From positions 1 to 64,000 of the forward strand of contig NZ_BMYV01000003.1 of NCBI RefSeq assembly GCF_014652455.1: a stretch of DNA of 64,000 nt. Reading direction: 5' to 3'. Both the position numbers and the translations under genes were made by a program. Source of the DNA: Litorimonas cladophorae. GTDB taxonomy: Bacteria; Pseudomonadota; Alphaproteobacteria; Caulobacterales; Maricaulaceae. This document shows positions 54,053 through 63,971 of this stretch, one piece after another. Below the pieces are notes generated by a model. That model did no database searches. It was given only the letters and a program-made list of their open reading frames with translations, and had not been told where the DNA came from. Positions within the stretch are counted from its first letter, which is position 1. Every line of letters starts with the position of its first letter.

Positions 54053-55942
54053 TTACGGAATTATCGTCACGCCCGTTGCGCCAGAGCTAAAGGCGTCGCG
54101 CACAACGCCTGCATCAAAGAAAATCATGCGGCCAGGGTCTGTCTCGACCTGCGGATTATTATCGCTTGCCCATGCCACGACGAATTGATCTGTTCCGTCC
54201 AAATAAGCCGGCGTAAAAGTAACGTCACGGTCGCTGCCAAAGAAATTTGACAGATCAATGTCGAATTCATCTTCTTGCGGTAATTCCGTGATCATGCCGC
54301 TATTATTGAGCGTATCTTCAATAATTTGCCCGTCAATCACATAAACAGCGCTTCGGAAACGCGAAACGCCCAGGAACTCCTGCTTTCCATCACCATTCAT
54401 ATCTTCGACCATAGCGCCGAAACTGGAGCCCTGCCCCCCTTGGCGCGTTAAGGTGGCGGAGGATGATCCAAAAAGACGGGTATTTGTATCGGGATCAATC
54501 GCTGCGAATTCATCCCCGTCGATCATGAAAACATCATTCACACCGTCGAAGAACAGCAAAGTCGGGATACCATCGCCGTCATAATCCTGCCCGGCCACCA
54601 CTGTGCCAAATTCATGGTCCCGCAGTCGAAAGCCTTGCGTGGTCAAATCTAACGCGTCTAGATCGACGGATGTGGTGCTTGCGGTTCCCAAAACCGCACT
54701 TTTGAGGAAGAATAGGTTATTGTCCGAGAAATTACGTTGGCGTAAAATCAAGTCTGCAACGCCATCCCCGTCGACATCTGGGATCGGGAGAAAATCTGCC
54801 GTTTCGGCCCGAACGAAACCGTTAAACTCATTTCGAAAATTAAACGTCACGTCGAAACCGTCGGCTATGGTTTTAGGCGTACCCGTTCCGTCGACACCAT
54901 AAATAATGCCAGCTTCGCCCGATCCGTCATTCCCGCTAAGCAGAACGACGGCAATATCATTGATGTCATCCCCGTTCACATCTGGGATGAGCGTTGCATT
55001 TATTTCCCCATCGGGGCTGGTGATCGAATAAACAATGCGGTCGGCGATACTGCTCGGGTCTATATTTCCCCTCAACGCGGCATATTCCGCTTCGCTATCG
55101 ATGGGGAATACATAAATATTACCATCTGCAGACAGCAAAACATCTGTCCCACTCCCATCGGCCTGCGCCAATGCACTCAACGCATTTGGTGTGAAATCGC
55201 CTGTATTGTTAGTGGTTGTAAACCTCACACCTGAGGCTGTATCGGCGCCAACACTTTGGTTCGACGTAGCGCCCGCGATAAATTCGCTCTCAATGATATA
55301 AGCGGAGGCATTGCCCTTGCCCGTGACATTGGTAACGGCCAGTTCGGCGTTCCCGTCACCGCTCACATCTGGAATTTTCGTAAAAGGAACTCCGAAAGTC
55401 TGAAGCGCTGTCTCGCCTTGGATCGTGAAAGCGGATGTTTCGGCATCATCGTCGACATCCAATATTTGGACTTTGAATTCAGACGCTAGATCAACGCCTT
55501 GGAAGGTCCCGGTCAGATCGAACTCATAAAGATTATCGCCATTTGCATCAGCGGGGGCTTCAAAATTGAAAACCCGCGAAGTCAATAAGGTTGTTGTCAC
55601 AACGCGGTTCCCATTAGAATCGGGAGCAGTAATTGCGAAACTCACCGTGAAAGGTTCGGCGTCAGGCCCCACCAAAGCCAGATTGCGCGGCTCTTCATTG
55701 CTCGGCGCACTGACGGTGAAATCCGTAAAAACGATATTCTCGAAACTATTATTTTCTTCGATGCTGGCTTCGAACAGGCTCGGGATACCGCCGTTTGCAG
55801 GGGGTTGCACAACAACGGGTGGCGTGGGCGTCGGCGTGGGAGCGCTGGATCCACCACCTCCCCCACCGCAAGCCGATAGAACCGTAAAAAGAGCTGATCC
55901 CATTAAGGGCTTAAACGCCTGTCCGCGCGCAATCTGTGTCAT
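54053..55942 (-). CDS. FG-GAP/VCBS-like repeat lipoprotein
   Basis: The protein is 629 residues from ATG 55942, which has GGGAGG upstream; the frame continues to 56434 but the extension looks noncoding. The lipobox LSAC (Cys about 22) is followed by a Gly/Pro/Thr-rich linker. A series of Asp-rich Ca-binding loops (DVDGDGVADLIL; DYDGDGIPTLLF; DVNGDDINDIAV; DMNGDGKQEFLG) fits FG-GAP/beta-propeller repeats. It is probably an outer-membrane-anchored propeller; partner unknown. Confidence 0.85.
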   Translation of the reverse strand: MTQIARGQAFKPLMGSALFTVLSACGGGGGGSSAPTPTPTPPVVVQPPANGGIPSLFEASIEENNSFENIVFTDFTVSAPSNEEPRNLALVGPDAEPFTVSFAITAPDSNGNRVVTTTLLTSRVFNFEAPADANGDNLYEFDLTGTFQGVDLASEFKVQILDVDDDAETSAFTIQGETALQTFGVPFTKIPDVSGDGNAELAVTNVTGKGNASAYIIESEFIAGATSNQSVGADTASGVRFTTTNNTGDFTPNALSALAQADGSGTDVLLSADGNIYVFPIDSEAEYAALRGNIDPSSIADRIVYSITSPDGEINATLIPDVNGDDINDIAVVLLSGNDGSGEAGIIYGVDGTGTPKTIADGFDVTFNFRNEFNGFVRAETADFLPIPDVDGDGVADLILRQRNFSDNNLFFLKSAVLGTASTTSVDLDALDLTTQGFRLRDHEFGTVVAGQDYDGDGIPTLLFFDGVNDVFMIDGDEFAAIDPDTNTRLFGSSSATLTRQGGQGSSFGAMVEDMNGDGKQEFLGVSRFRSAVYVIDGQIIEDTLNNSGMITELPQEDEFDIDLSNFFGSDRDVTFTPAYLDGTDQFVVAWASDNNPQVETDPGRMIFFDAGVVRDAFSSGATGVTIIP

Positions 55943-56526
55943 ATACTCAACCTCCCGAAACCGCGCGCCCACCAGTAAAGTGCAGAATGGGAAAATAAAC
56001 GCAAGGTCATTTTCTACGCCATTTGATTTTATCTCTTCGAGGAGGACGTCCGCTTTTTGCGGAATTTGAAAACCTGTCCCGTCTTCGAAGCCAGCTAACC
56101 CTCTGTAATCATGTACTTTCCTATAATCGCATTCCCGCTCCAAAAACTTGTGATACTTTACACAGGTTCTTTCGGACACGGGACAGGCGGGGCCTCGCTT
56201 GCTGGTTTGAGAGACGGTGGGTCTGAGCGTTGGGTGGTGAGACATCCGAGTGTGCCGGGACTTTAGGAGTGAGAGCCGACCGCTGGTTCCAAGTGTGCCA
56301 ACTGCGGGGTTTATGACTGGCCGCTTCTTCAAAAACCATTGCCGCAAGGTTTGCATTATTCGTCTGACAATCGGGTGATGTGGCAATCGCGTAAAACAAA
56401 AACTATAAATTTGGTATTCCATCGCGGATGCCAACCTTGCGGACGGTCCCGCTTATAATTTTGGCTTCGGCAGTTTCCCCCTGAAATATGGAGATGGGCT
56501 GTGTAAGCTTTCGCTTGCCCAATCTC
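55943..56526. other. 584-bp region without a supported gene
   Basis: An open frame continues from the lipoprotein gene across 55943-56434, but it has no ribosome site or domain signal and its translation is irregular. Only the lipoprotein's ribosome site and a hairpin (56490-56527) stand out. Confidence 0.5.
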
Positions 56527-56527
56527 C
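56490..56527 (-). terminator. Hairpin at the hydrolase lipoprotein's end
   Basis: GGAGAT-GGGC pairs with GCCC-AATCTCC around a 17-nt loop with a one-base bulge, overlapping the stop codon of the hydrolase gene. Weak evidence for a terminator. Confidence 0.4.
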
Positions 56528-57402
56528 TAACGTGCAGTGGTTCCGATAAACATAAGCGCCTCTGTCACAAATTTTGGATCCATCACGGCGCTAACATGCG
56601 ACCCCGATAATTCACGATATTCAGCATTTGGGATAATCTTCGCAAGCGCCACCCCCGAGCCATTGTCAAAATCGCGATCGCCCGTCATCACCAAAACAGG
56701 AATGTCAAAGGTCCGTAGGAGGTCGGCACCCGTGTAAAGCCGCGACGAGAGCGCCCCACGAAGCCCCGCCACGCTGCCGCCTGTCGCTTCAATACGCGCT
56801 TGAAAAGCCCGCGCCCCGGCGGTGTCTTCTCCACGCGCGAGTTGGTCAAGCGCGGCACGAAATGCGTCATTACGGTCTGTATTGGTCTCATCTGCGGCTG
56901 CGTCACCAATACCGCCCAACACCAAGCGTCCACCTTCTCGGGTTAGCAAATGATATCGCAACGCTGTCAACGCTCCAAAGGAGTATCCGACAATTGCATG
57001 GGCATCCGCATCCAAATGCGCCATCAACGCGATTTGATCACGCGCAACGGCGTCACGGGGCCAAGCGCTTTCAACGTCTCGCACTTGGGACTGTCCGTGA
57101 CCGCGCAAGTCGGGGGCAATGACGCGATATCCCGCATCGACAAGGGCATCGAAAATACCCGTCTCCACAAAGTTCTGCTGCGCCGAAGAAGAAAACCCAT
57201 GCAGGAGCAACAAAACAGGCCCCTCGCCGCGTTCCAGAAAACTGATCTTTTCGCCGTCAAAGGATGCGAATGATTGGCGTTGCGTTTGCAAATTTTCGCT
57301 GGCTTGAACCGCCAAATTTTCGATATTCAACGCGGGTGTTTGGCAGGCTGAAAGTCCAATTACGCAACCTAAAACGAAACTCATTTTTCGAAAAATATCC
57401 AT
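56527..57402 (-). CDS. Alpha/beta hydrolase lipoprotein
   Basis: The protein is 291 residues. The N-terminus has a lipobox LSAC (Cys20). The alpha/beta hydrolase fold shows HGFSSSA (68-74), nucleophile elbow GYSFGA (Ser141), the acid in MTGDRDFDNGSG and the base in ELSGSHVSAVMDP. It is an envelope-anchored esterase-type hydrolase, divergent from gamma-glutamyltransferase by 58 bp. Substrate unknown. Confidence 0.87.
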   Translation of the reverse strand: MDIFRKMSFVLGCVIGLSACQTPALNIENLAVQASENLQTQRQSFASFDGEKISFLERGEGPVLLLLHGFSSSAQQNFVETGIFDALVDAGYRVIAPDLRGHGQSQVRDVESAWPRDAVARDQIALMAHLDADAHAIVGYSFGALTALRYHLLTREGGRLVLGGIGDAAADETNTDRNDAFRAALDQLARGEDTAGARAFQARIEATGGSVAGLRGALSSRLYTGADLLRTFDIPVLVMTGDRDFDNGSGVALAKIIPNAEYRELSGSHVSAVMDPKFVTEALMFIGTTAR

Positions 57403-57460
57403 GTCGGCAAAATGCGAGTTGCCCCTCGAATGTAAAGCAGAAATCCTCTAGAGGTCTCCT

Positions 57461-59251
57461 ATGACACGTACACTCCTCCTCACATCTGCTCTGCTCTTCT
57501 CCGCTTGCAAAGGCCTCGACGTTCCACCGCCCAGCTCGGATATGAACACGCCGCAGATCGCAACGACGCCAGCGCCGAAAACAGGCATGGTTGCGGCGGC
57601 AAACCCATTGGCAACGGAAGCGGGCCTGAAGGTCCTACGTGCCGGTGGCTCTGCTGTGGATGCCGCGATTGCTGTGCAAGCCACATTAGGTCTCGTTGAG
57701 CCACAGTCGTCAGGCTTGGGCGGCGGTGCGTTCATGGTACTCTATGATCCGAAATCCGCCAAAGTCTGGGCCTATGATGGGCGCGAAGAAGCCCCAACAG
57801 GCGCGACGGCAACCATGTTCCAAGACCCGACAACAGGAAAACCTCGCAGTTATTTTGAACGCGTCGGCTCCGGACAAGCCACAGGTACGCCCAGCGCGAT
57901 GGTCATGCTGCACAAGGCACATGAAGATTACGGCACCTTAGATTGGGGCACCCAATTCGACAGCGCGATCACGCTGGCCGAAGACGGATTTTCTGTCAGC
58001 CCCCGCTTGGCTGGATTGATCACGCGTTTTGGCGGCTATATCCTCAAGGATAACCCCAATACGCGGGATTATTTTTTCACCGAAGACGGAACGCCAATTC
58101 CTGAGGGCTTTCTCCGCGACAACAAACCTTATGCCGAGACATTGCGGGCCTTGGCAGAAAACCCGCGCGCCCTTCTTGAAGGTCCCATTGCCGAAGACAT
58201 TGTCGCGGCCACACGTATGGACCCCTTCCCTGGGACATTGAGCCTTTCGGACATGGCCGCCTATCAGCCCCGTAAAACGGAAGCGCTGTGTACAGAATAT
58301 CGAGAACACGCGATATGCGGCGCCCAACCCCCAGCCAGCGGCGGTGTCGCTGTGCAGTCGCTACTGGGCGTGTTAGAAAATTTTGACATGGCCGATGTCG
58401 GGCAAACAGCACAGGGTTGGCATCTTTTTGCCGAAGCCAGCTTCCTGGCCTATGCTGACCGCGATAAATATGTCGCCGATCCAAAATTCGTCGCTGTTCC
58501 CATTCGCGAAATGCTCGATAAATCTTATTTAAAAAAACGCGCAAGTTTGATTTCAGACGATGCTGTTATGCAAAATGTTACGGCGGGGGACCCCGTCGCC
58601 TTTGCTCGCGGGAAAGATGCGACGCCCGATAATCCGGGCACGTCTCACTTCACAATTGTCGATAAAGACGGCTTGACAGTTTCCATGACAACAACGGTCG
58701 AAGGGGCCTTTGGCAGCCAGCGAATGGTGCGCGGTTTTCTACTCAACAATCAGCTCACCGATTTTTCAGCCCTTGATCAGGACGCCGACGGCGTTTTGAT
58801 TGCCAATCGTGTGGCCGCTGGAAAACGTCCGCGCAGTTCCATGAGCCCGCATATTGTCTTCGCGCCAAATGGCGAATTCCTCTTCACCACAGGATCGCCT
58901 GGCGGAAATTCAATCATCGCTTACACAGCAAAAACGATTGTCGGGATGGTGGATTGGGGCCTGTCGCCACAAGACGCAATTGAGCTCCCCAATGTGATTG
59001 CACGCAATGGGTCGCTGCGATTGGAAGCTCAGAATTTACGGAATGCTGAGACGTCCGAAATTGATCGCGGCGTCGGCGCAAAAGAATTTGGCATGGATGA
59101 GGCAACCGTTTCCGCACTCGAAACAATGGGTCACGATGTCCGCCGCTCTCAAGGCGAAATCTCAGGTCTACATATTATCTATCGGCAGCAAGATGGCACC
59201 CTTATTGGTGGTGCCGATCCACGCCGCGAAGGTACAGCTATCGCCCAATAA
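57461..59251 (+). CDS. ggt: Gamma-glutamyltransferase (lipoprotein)
   Basis: The protein is 596 residues. It has a lipobox (LFSAC, Cys16). The family core MVAAANPLATEAGLKVLRAGG (43-63) and GSGQATGTPSAM precede the autocleavage site with catalytic Thr394 (NPGTSHFTIVD) and the TGSPGGNSII motif. It cleaves glutathione and other gamma-glutamyl compounds after self-processing into two subunits. It is membrane-anchored, unlike the soluble periplasmic E. coli enzyme. Confidence 0.93.
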   Translation: MTRTLLLTSALLFSACKGLDVPPPSSDMNTPQIATTPAPKTGMVAAANPLATEAGLKVLRAGGSAVDAAIAVQATLGLVEPQSSGLGGGAFMVLYDPKSAKVWAYDGREEAPTGATATMFQDPTTGKPRSYFERVGSGQATGTPSAMVMLHKAHEDYGTLDWGTQFDSAITLAEDGFSVSPRLAGLITRFGGYILKDNPNTRDYFFTEDGTPIPEGFLRDNKPYAETLRALAENPRALLEGPIAEDIVAATRMDPFPGTLSLSDMAAYQPRKTEALCTEYREHAICGAQPPASGGVAVQSLLGVLENFDMADVGQTAQGWHLFAEASFLAYADRDKYVADPKFVAVPIREMLDKSYLKKRASLISDDAVMQNVTAGDPVAFARGKDATPDNPGTSHFTIVDKDGLTVSMTTTVEGAFGSQRMVRGFLLNNQLTDFSALDQDADGVLIANRVAAGKRPRSSMSPHIVFAPNGEFLFTTGSPGGNSIIAYTAKTIVGMVDWGLSPQDAIELPNVIARNGSLRLEAQNLRNAETSEIDRGVGAKEFGMDEATVSALETMGHDVRRSQGEISGLHIIYRQQDGTLIGGADPRREGTAIAQ

Positions 59252-59264
59252 ACGGGCTGCACTC

Positions 59265-60674
59265 TTACGCTGAAAGCGGCAGCGTGAGTAAAAACCGAGT
59301 CCCTGTCTCATCCGAGGACATGAGGTTCAAATCGCCGCCTTGCGCTTTGGCTAACTCCTTGGATATCGACAGGCCCAAGCCCGTTGAACGGGTCTCCGCG
59401 CTATGGGCTTGGCCACCTGAAAATGCTTGAAACAGATTATTGCGGGCGCGGTCTGGCAACCCGGGGCCCGTGTCTGATATGCGCAATTCGGCAAGACCTT
59501 CGCGGACTTCTGCCCCGACGAGTAAACGACATTGTGCCGATTTATGCGCGATCATCGCTTGGGCCGCATTCCGGAACAGATTGTGAAAAATACGATAAGC
59601 GTGGTCTGGATCGGTCCGCACCATTAAATCCGTCGGAACAGTATTGCGAAAATTGACCCCCGGAAACTGCGCAATGACGTCAGCCGCGGCTTCACCGATA
59701 ATAAACGCAATCCGCGTGTCTTGGATTTGCGGGTCGGCCGTTTCGGCTTTGGAATAAGACAAGACGTCGTCTGTCAAACTGATCCCGCGTTCTACCGTGC
59801 GCGTCAAACGTTCCCCCATCTCGGCCATCTTTGGCTCCGGGTTCATAGACAGGCGGTCTGATATCAGGAGGGCCGACGATAGCACATTTCGTAGATCATG
59901 GTTGATCTTCGCCACAGCCAATCCCAATCCCGCCAAGCGTTCGCGCTGATGGAAGGCGGCGCGCAGGGATTGTTTCACATCGGTAAATTCGCGTTGGAGC
60001 TGCCCGATTTCATCTTGGCGTTTGGAGCGCGTCCGAATAGCGCGTCGCCGCGCAGGGTCTTCGCGAAACGCTGTCATGTCTTCGGCCAATTGCTGAACAG
60101 GACGAATAATCATGGCCGACATCGACAAATAAATGAGCCCCCCTGTAATGATGGCAATGATTAAGGAGAGCCAAAAAATTCGTCTGAAATAGTCGCGCAA
60201 CGCCAATCGCAATTTCTCACGCGGGATAAGAAGCTCTAGGGAGTCTTGCCCCGCAACGGGGCTGTTCGAAATCACACGCAGGACTTCTTCACCATCAGAA
60301 AATAGATCACGAAAGGGCTGAAGGAGCGACGGGAACCGAGGGGCTTCGCGCAAATCTAATGTGGTGACAGCCCCCGTTTCTGTCGGCGGGGCACCTAACA
60401 TTAACTCAGTCATACCATCACGCTTGGCCGCCATCAGCATGACGTCGGTGTCAGCCATGAATTGATTAGTCAAAATCGTTGAGGCTTCGTAATCAGGGAC
60501 ACCGGTCAAAGCCTGCGCGAGCAGTCCCGCTTGCTGCGTGCGTTCAGACAGCCAATCCTGACGAAACAACGCTGCGGACGGAATGAAAAGAAGCATCTCC
60601 GCCAGCATGACAAAGCCAATCGTTAAAAGCAGAAGCTTTGACGATAATCGGCGCGATATGAAGCCATCAATCAT
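59265..60674 (-). CDS. Sensor histidine kinase
   Basis: The protein is 469 residues with transmembrane helices at about 13-35 and 167-187, a periplasmic sensor domain of about 130 residues between them, a HAMP domain (about 190-240), an unusual H-box AKINHDLRNVL (phospho-acceptor His259), N-box FHNLFRNAAQAMI and G-boxes DTGPGLPDRAR and STGLGLSISKELAKAQGG. No response regulator gene is adjacent, so its partner is elsewhere. Confidence 0.92.
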   Translation of the reverse strand: MIDGFISRRLSSKLLLLTIGFVMLAEMLLFIPSAALFRQDWLSERTQQAGLLAQALTGVPDYEASTILTNQFMADTDVMLMAAKRDGMTELMLGAPPTETGAVTTLDLREAPRFPSLLQPFRDLFSDGEEVLRVISNSPVAGQDSLELLIPREKLRLALRDYFRRIFWLSLIIAIITGGLIYLSMSAMIIRPVQQLAEDMTAFREDPARRRAIRTRSKRQDEIGQLQREFTDVKQSLRAAFHQRERLAGLGLAVAKINHDLRNVLSSALLISDRLSMNPEPKMAEMGERLTRTVERGISLTDDVLSYSKAETADPQIQDTRIAFIIGEAAADVIAQFPGVNFRNTVPTDLMVRTDPDHAYRIFHNLFRNAAQAMIAHKSAQCRLLVGAEVREGLAELRISDTGPGLPDRARNNLFQAFSGGQAHSAETRSTGLGLSISKELAKAQGGDLNLMSSDETGTRFLLTLPLSA

Positions 60675-60722
60675 GTGGGATACTTAGGTCGCAGCGCCCA
60701 ATTTTCCTAGGGGAACTTATGC

Positions 60723-62177
60723 CTAATGAAACTTAGCCCAGAAAGCGGCCGTCTTTCGCGGCATCGCATTAGGGCCGAACAGATCTTCGGTATACAGGCT
60801 AGATGCCGCACGTTTCACGGCTTCCGACCGGGTTGGGTAAGGCGAAATTATTTGCGCCAATTTAGAGAGCTTCATGCCGCCGGTCATCGCGACGGACAAC
60901 ATATGGATCATCTCTCCCGCATGTTCGCCCACAATGGAACCGCCAAGAACCTTTCCTTTGTGGTTCACAACGATCTTTACCCCGCCCTTGGTCGAACGTT
61001 CTGCGATAGCACGGTCATTTTCGTCAAAATGAAATTCAACTGTTTTGACCCGATCTCCAAATTTCTCACGCGCTTGCGCTTCGGATAAGCCAATATTGGC
61101 GAGCTCTGGGGACGTGTAAATCGCGGCCGGCATACGGTCATTTTTCGCACTCGAAAAACCTTTGTTCAGTGCCTGCGGGAGAAGGAAGAAGTTCTTGAAG
61201 AGCTGGCCTGCGTGGAAGCCCGCAATATGAGTCAGTCCACCCATGCCTTTGACGACGTCCCCCGCTCCGTAAATCCTCTTATTTGATGTTCGGAGGTTGC
61301 CGTCCGTTTCGATGCCGCGCTTGTCGAACTTCACGCCGGCCGCATCTAGACCTAGATCGTCCACCGCTGGAGCCCGGCCTGCGGCGACCAGAAGATGAGA
61401 GCCCTTAATTAGAGTCCCGTTTTCCAGTTCAATAATGATGTTTTTGGCTGTCTTGCGTATCTCCTTCGTCGCGGCGGGCGCGTGAAAGGTGACGCCTTCT
61501 TCCTGCAATGCTTCAACAAGGACTCTCGCATGTTCTGGCTCGTTACGGCCCAATGGCGGGGCAATATCGACAATCGTAACTTTGGCACCAAGACGGCGGA
61601 AGGTTTGCCCCATTTCCAATCCAATAGGTCCCGCACCAATAATGAGTAAGTGTGATGGGAAGGTCTTAAGGCTAAAGATAGTCTCATTTGTCGCGTAGTC
61701 GACCTTATCCAAGCCTGGAATTGGCGGCGCGGAAGCGCGACTGCCCGTGGCCACAACAAAACGCTTGGCGCGCACCCGGGTAGTGTCGGACTCAACTGTC
61801 TTTTCATCGACGAAATGAGCGTATTCAGAGATGACCGTTGCCCCGAAACCTTCGAACCGTTCGACAGAATCCATTGGCGCGATTGTCGCAATCACGCCTT
61901 GAATATGCGCCTTCACGGCCTCCCAATTCACTTCGGGTTCGACAGGCTTAACACCAAGGGACGCGCCCTCACGGCGGGCTTGGGCGACTTTACCCGCTTT
62001 CAGAATAGCTTTTGATGGAACGCAGCCGTGGTTCAGACAATCGCCGCCCATTTCGGCACCTTCAAAGAGGACAACGGATCGCCCAATTTGCGCCGCGCCC
62101 GCGACCATGGATAGGCCAGCAGAGCCCGCGCCGATTACGCAGAGGTCGACGTCATATTCTGTTTTGCTAGTGGACAT
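60723..62177 (-). CDS. Pyridine nucleotide-disulfide oxidoreductase (MerA-like)
   Basis: The protein is 484 residues. It has a FAD-binding GAGSAG (16-21), redox disulfide GGDCLNHGCVPSK (Cys47/Cys52), NAD domain GAGPIGLEMGQ and a dimerisation domain. The usual dihydrolipoamide-dehydrogenase HAHPTxSE motif reads SPYPTRSE, with Tyr in place of the catalytic His, as in mercuric reductases. The C-terminal Cys pair of MerA is absent. It is last in a DUF547/TVP38/oxidoreductase operon; its acceptor is unknown. Confidence 0.9.
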   Translation of the reverse strand: MSTSKTEYDVDLCVIGAGSAGLSMVAGAAQIGRSVVLFEGAEMGGDCLNHGCVPSKAILKAGKVAQARREGASLGVKPVEPEVNWEAVKAHIQGVIATIAPMDSVERFEGFGATVISEYAHFVDEKTVESDTTRVRAKRFVVATGSRASAPPIPGLDKVDYATNETIFSLKTFPSHLLIIGAGPIGLEMGQTFRRLGAKVTIVDIAPPLGRNEPEHARVLVEALQEEGVTFHAPAATKEIRKTAKNIIIELENGTLIKGSHLLVAAGRAPAVDDLGLDAAGVKFDKRGIETDGNLRTSNKRIYGAGDVVKGMGGLTHIAGFHAGQLFKNFFLLPQALNKGFSSAKNDRMPAAIYTSPELANIGLSEAQAREKFGDRVKTVEFHFDENDRAIAERSTKGGVKIVVNHKGKVLGGSIVGEHAGEMIHMLSVAMTGGMKLSKLAQIISPYPTRSEAVKRAASSLYTEDLFGPNAMPRKTAAFWAKFH

Positions 62178-62261
62178 AAAAGCGTTCTTTCTCGCTAAAA
62201 TTTTGACTGGCAGCAGGCGAAATTCCAGCCACCAAATATTGTTTGGAAACGTCAGATAACG

Positions 62262-63029
62262 CTATGAAGCGTCCAGATTGACAGACGAATTTTTGAAGAA
62301 TTTTTTATAAATCGCAGGGATGAGCGCAACGAAAGCCAGTGCGCAAAATGCTGGAAATAAATTGGCTCCAGCCGCCTTAACAACCGCACCTACGTCAACT
62401 GCCTCGCCAGCCGCAGCTGCGTCCAGTAATGTCCCACGCAATCCTGCGCCTATCCATGTATAGGCAATTGTACCTGGAATAATTCCCAGCGCGGTTGAAA
62501 TAAAGAAATCTCTGAATTTCGCGCCCAAGATGGCTGGTGCGATATTCACGACCGCAAATGGGAAAATTGGGATCAAACGCAGCGTGAATAGATAGGACAA
62601 TGCATTTTCATTAAACCCCGCCTCCATCTTGCCGACAAATGGACCCGCAACGGATTTCAGGGTTTCGCCAATCGACGTCTTTGCCGCAAGGAATAGGAGA
62701 CAGGCCCCGATGGTCGCACCAACAATCGTTGCGGGCGCACCGACGGCCAAACCAAAGAGAAAACCCCCACCAATTGTTAGAGCGCTAGCTGGCACCATAA
62801 AGACCGTCGCCGCGACGTATATTGCTATGAAGGCTAGCAGAACGAGGATAAAGTTCTCCTGCACTAAGCTGTTCAAATAAACGGCATTCTCGCCCAATGA
62901 AGTGGGGCTGAGGTAGGTGTGCCATCCTTGAGATATGGCGAAAGCGAATCCTAGCAAGATGACGTAAATCGGCCAGAGTTTAATCCAGATAGGTTTGGAC
63001 AGTTTTTTGGAAGTTTGCGTGTCGGTCAT
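62262..63029 (-). CDS. TVP38/TMEM64 family membrane protein
   Basis: The protein is 255 residues from ATG 63029 (AGAG upstream); an in-frame TTG two codons earlier is less likely. It has six helices and the family core FMVPASALTIGGGFLFGLAVGAP and FPFAVVNIAPAILGA, of the DedA/VTT superfamily. Relatives move lipids or small solutes; role here unproven. It is co-directional with its neighbours, with an 84-bp gap to the oxidoreductase. Confidence 0.9.
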   Translation of the reverse strand: MTDTQTSKKLSKPIWIKLWPIYVILLGFAFAISQGWHTYLSPTSLGENAVYLNSLVQENFILVLLAFIAIYVAATVFMVPASALTIGGGFLFGLAVGAPATIVGATIGACLLFLAAKTSIGETLKSVAGPFVGKMEAGFNENALSYLFTLRLIPIFPFAVVNIAPAILGAKFRDFFISTALGIIPGTIAYTWIGAGLRGTLLDAAAAGEAVDVGAVVKAAGANLFPAFCALAFVALIPAIYKKFFKNSSVNLDAS

Positions 63030-63062
63030 TTTCAAATCTCTTATCTTCGCTTTACCAAAAGG

Positions 63063-63971
63063 CTATTCGTTCAGCGACCAATCATAATCGTAACCCTCAA
63101 TCTTCGCGCCAGCGTCAAGTGCGGTTTTCAACTCGGGTCCTGCATATTTACGGAAATGATCTAACGTCGCAGATTTTGAACCGCCAAAGTCTTCTCTGAA
63201 CCAGTCATAGATAGATGATGCCTTGAGTTTACTCCCCTTAATCGCGACGCCGCGCGGGGAGTTTATAAAATCCCGTGCCGCCTGCTCTCGGTCCGCATCC
63301 AGCGTCGCGCCGACCCAGATTTTATCACTGAGGTTTGGGCAGCCAATCGAGGCGCAATTGACCATGTAGTGAACCAATGACGGGTTCGCATAGCGCTTAC
63401 GTAGGATCTCGTGCTCAATTTTGTCCAGACTCAAGGCCGCACCATTGACTGTCACGACATCGCGCTTCCAAGGCCCCATCGAGAAAATTCCGTCTTTAAT
63501 CTTCCGAATGGATGAAACGGGATAATTCTCCAATACGATTTTCAACGTCAGTGCGTTGTAGAGATTTGCCCAATAGGCGATCTGATTGGCCTCGGACATA
63601 GTGTCAGGATTTTGGGTCGCGAGGTAATCGGTATACCCAGAAATCGTTTCCAGCTCCCCTGCAGCTTTGGCACCAGCGTAATCAAAAAGATTGAGGCCAG
63701 CATCACCACGAGAGATACGGCGTTTCAAAATATCAGCATAGGCCTGAACGGCGGGCGCAAGGTTTGGCGCTGCGGGTGAAGGCATTGAAACACCTTCTGC
63801 GGCCTGTGCGACCTGAGCTACGATGGTCTGCGGTGTTGATGTGGGATCGGCGATAAGGGGCTCACTTTGTATAAGGGACGATGGGCTATCCGCCACAACT
63901 GGTTCAAGGACAGCAACGTCTGGCGCTACAAATTGTTCTGGTGTCTTTATTGTATGTGTGACTTCAGCCAT
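63063..63971 (-). CDS. DUF547 family protein (start possibly outside window)
   Basis: The protein is 302 residues from the ATG at 63971. The DUF547 core is clear: ANQIAYWANLYNALTLKIVL, SLDKIEHEILRKRY, MVNCASIGCPNLS and IYDWFREDFGG. The visible N-terminus lacks a signal peptide, which members usually have, and the frame is open to the right edge, so the true start may be beyond it. First of a three-gene operon with TVP38 and the flavin oxidoreductase. Confidence 0.85.
   Translation of the reverse strand: MAEVTHTIKTPEQFVAPDVAVLEPVVADSPSSLIQSEPLIADPTSTPQTIVAQVAQAAEGVSMPSPAAPNLAPAVQAYADILKRRISRGDAGLNLFDYAGAKAAGELETISGYTDYLATQNPDTMSEANQIAYWANLYNALTLKIVLENYPVSSIRKIKDGIFSMGPWKRDVVTVNGAALSLDKIEHEILRKRYANPSLVHYMVNCASIGCPNLSDKIWVGATLDADREQAARDFINSPRGVAIKGSKLKASSIYDWFREDFGGSKSATLDHFRKYAGPELKTALDAGAKIEGYDYDWSLNE

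Noticed and set aside
55943-56434. N-terminal extension of the FG-GAP lipoprotein
   Set aside because: The lipobox start at 55942 has its own ribosome site; the extension shows no domain and would bury the signal peptide.
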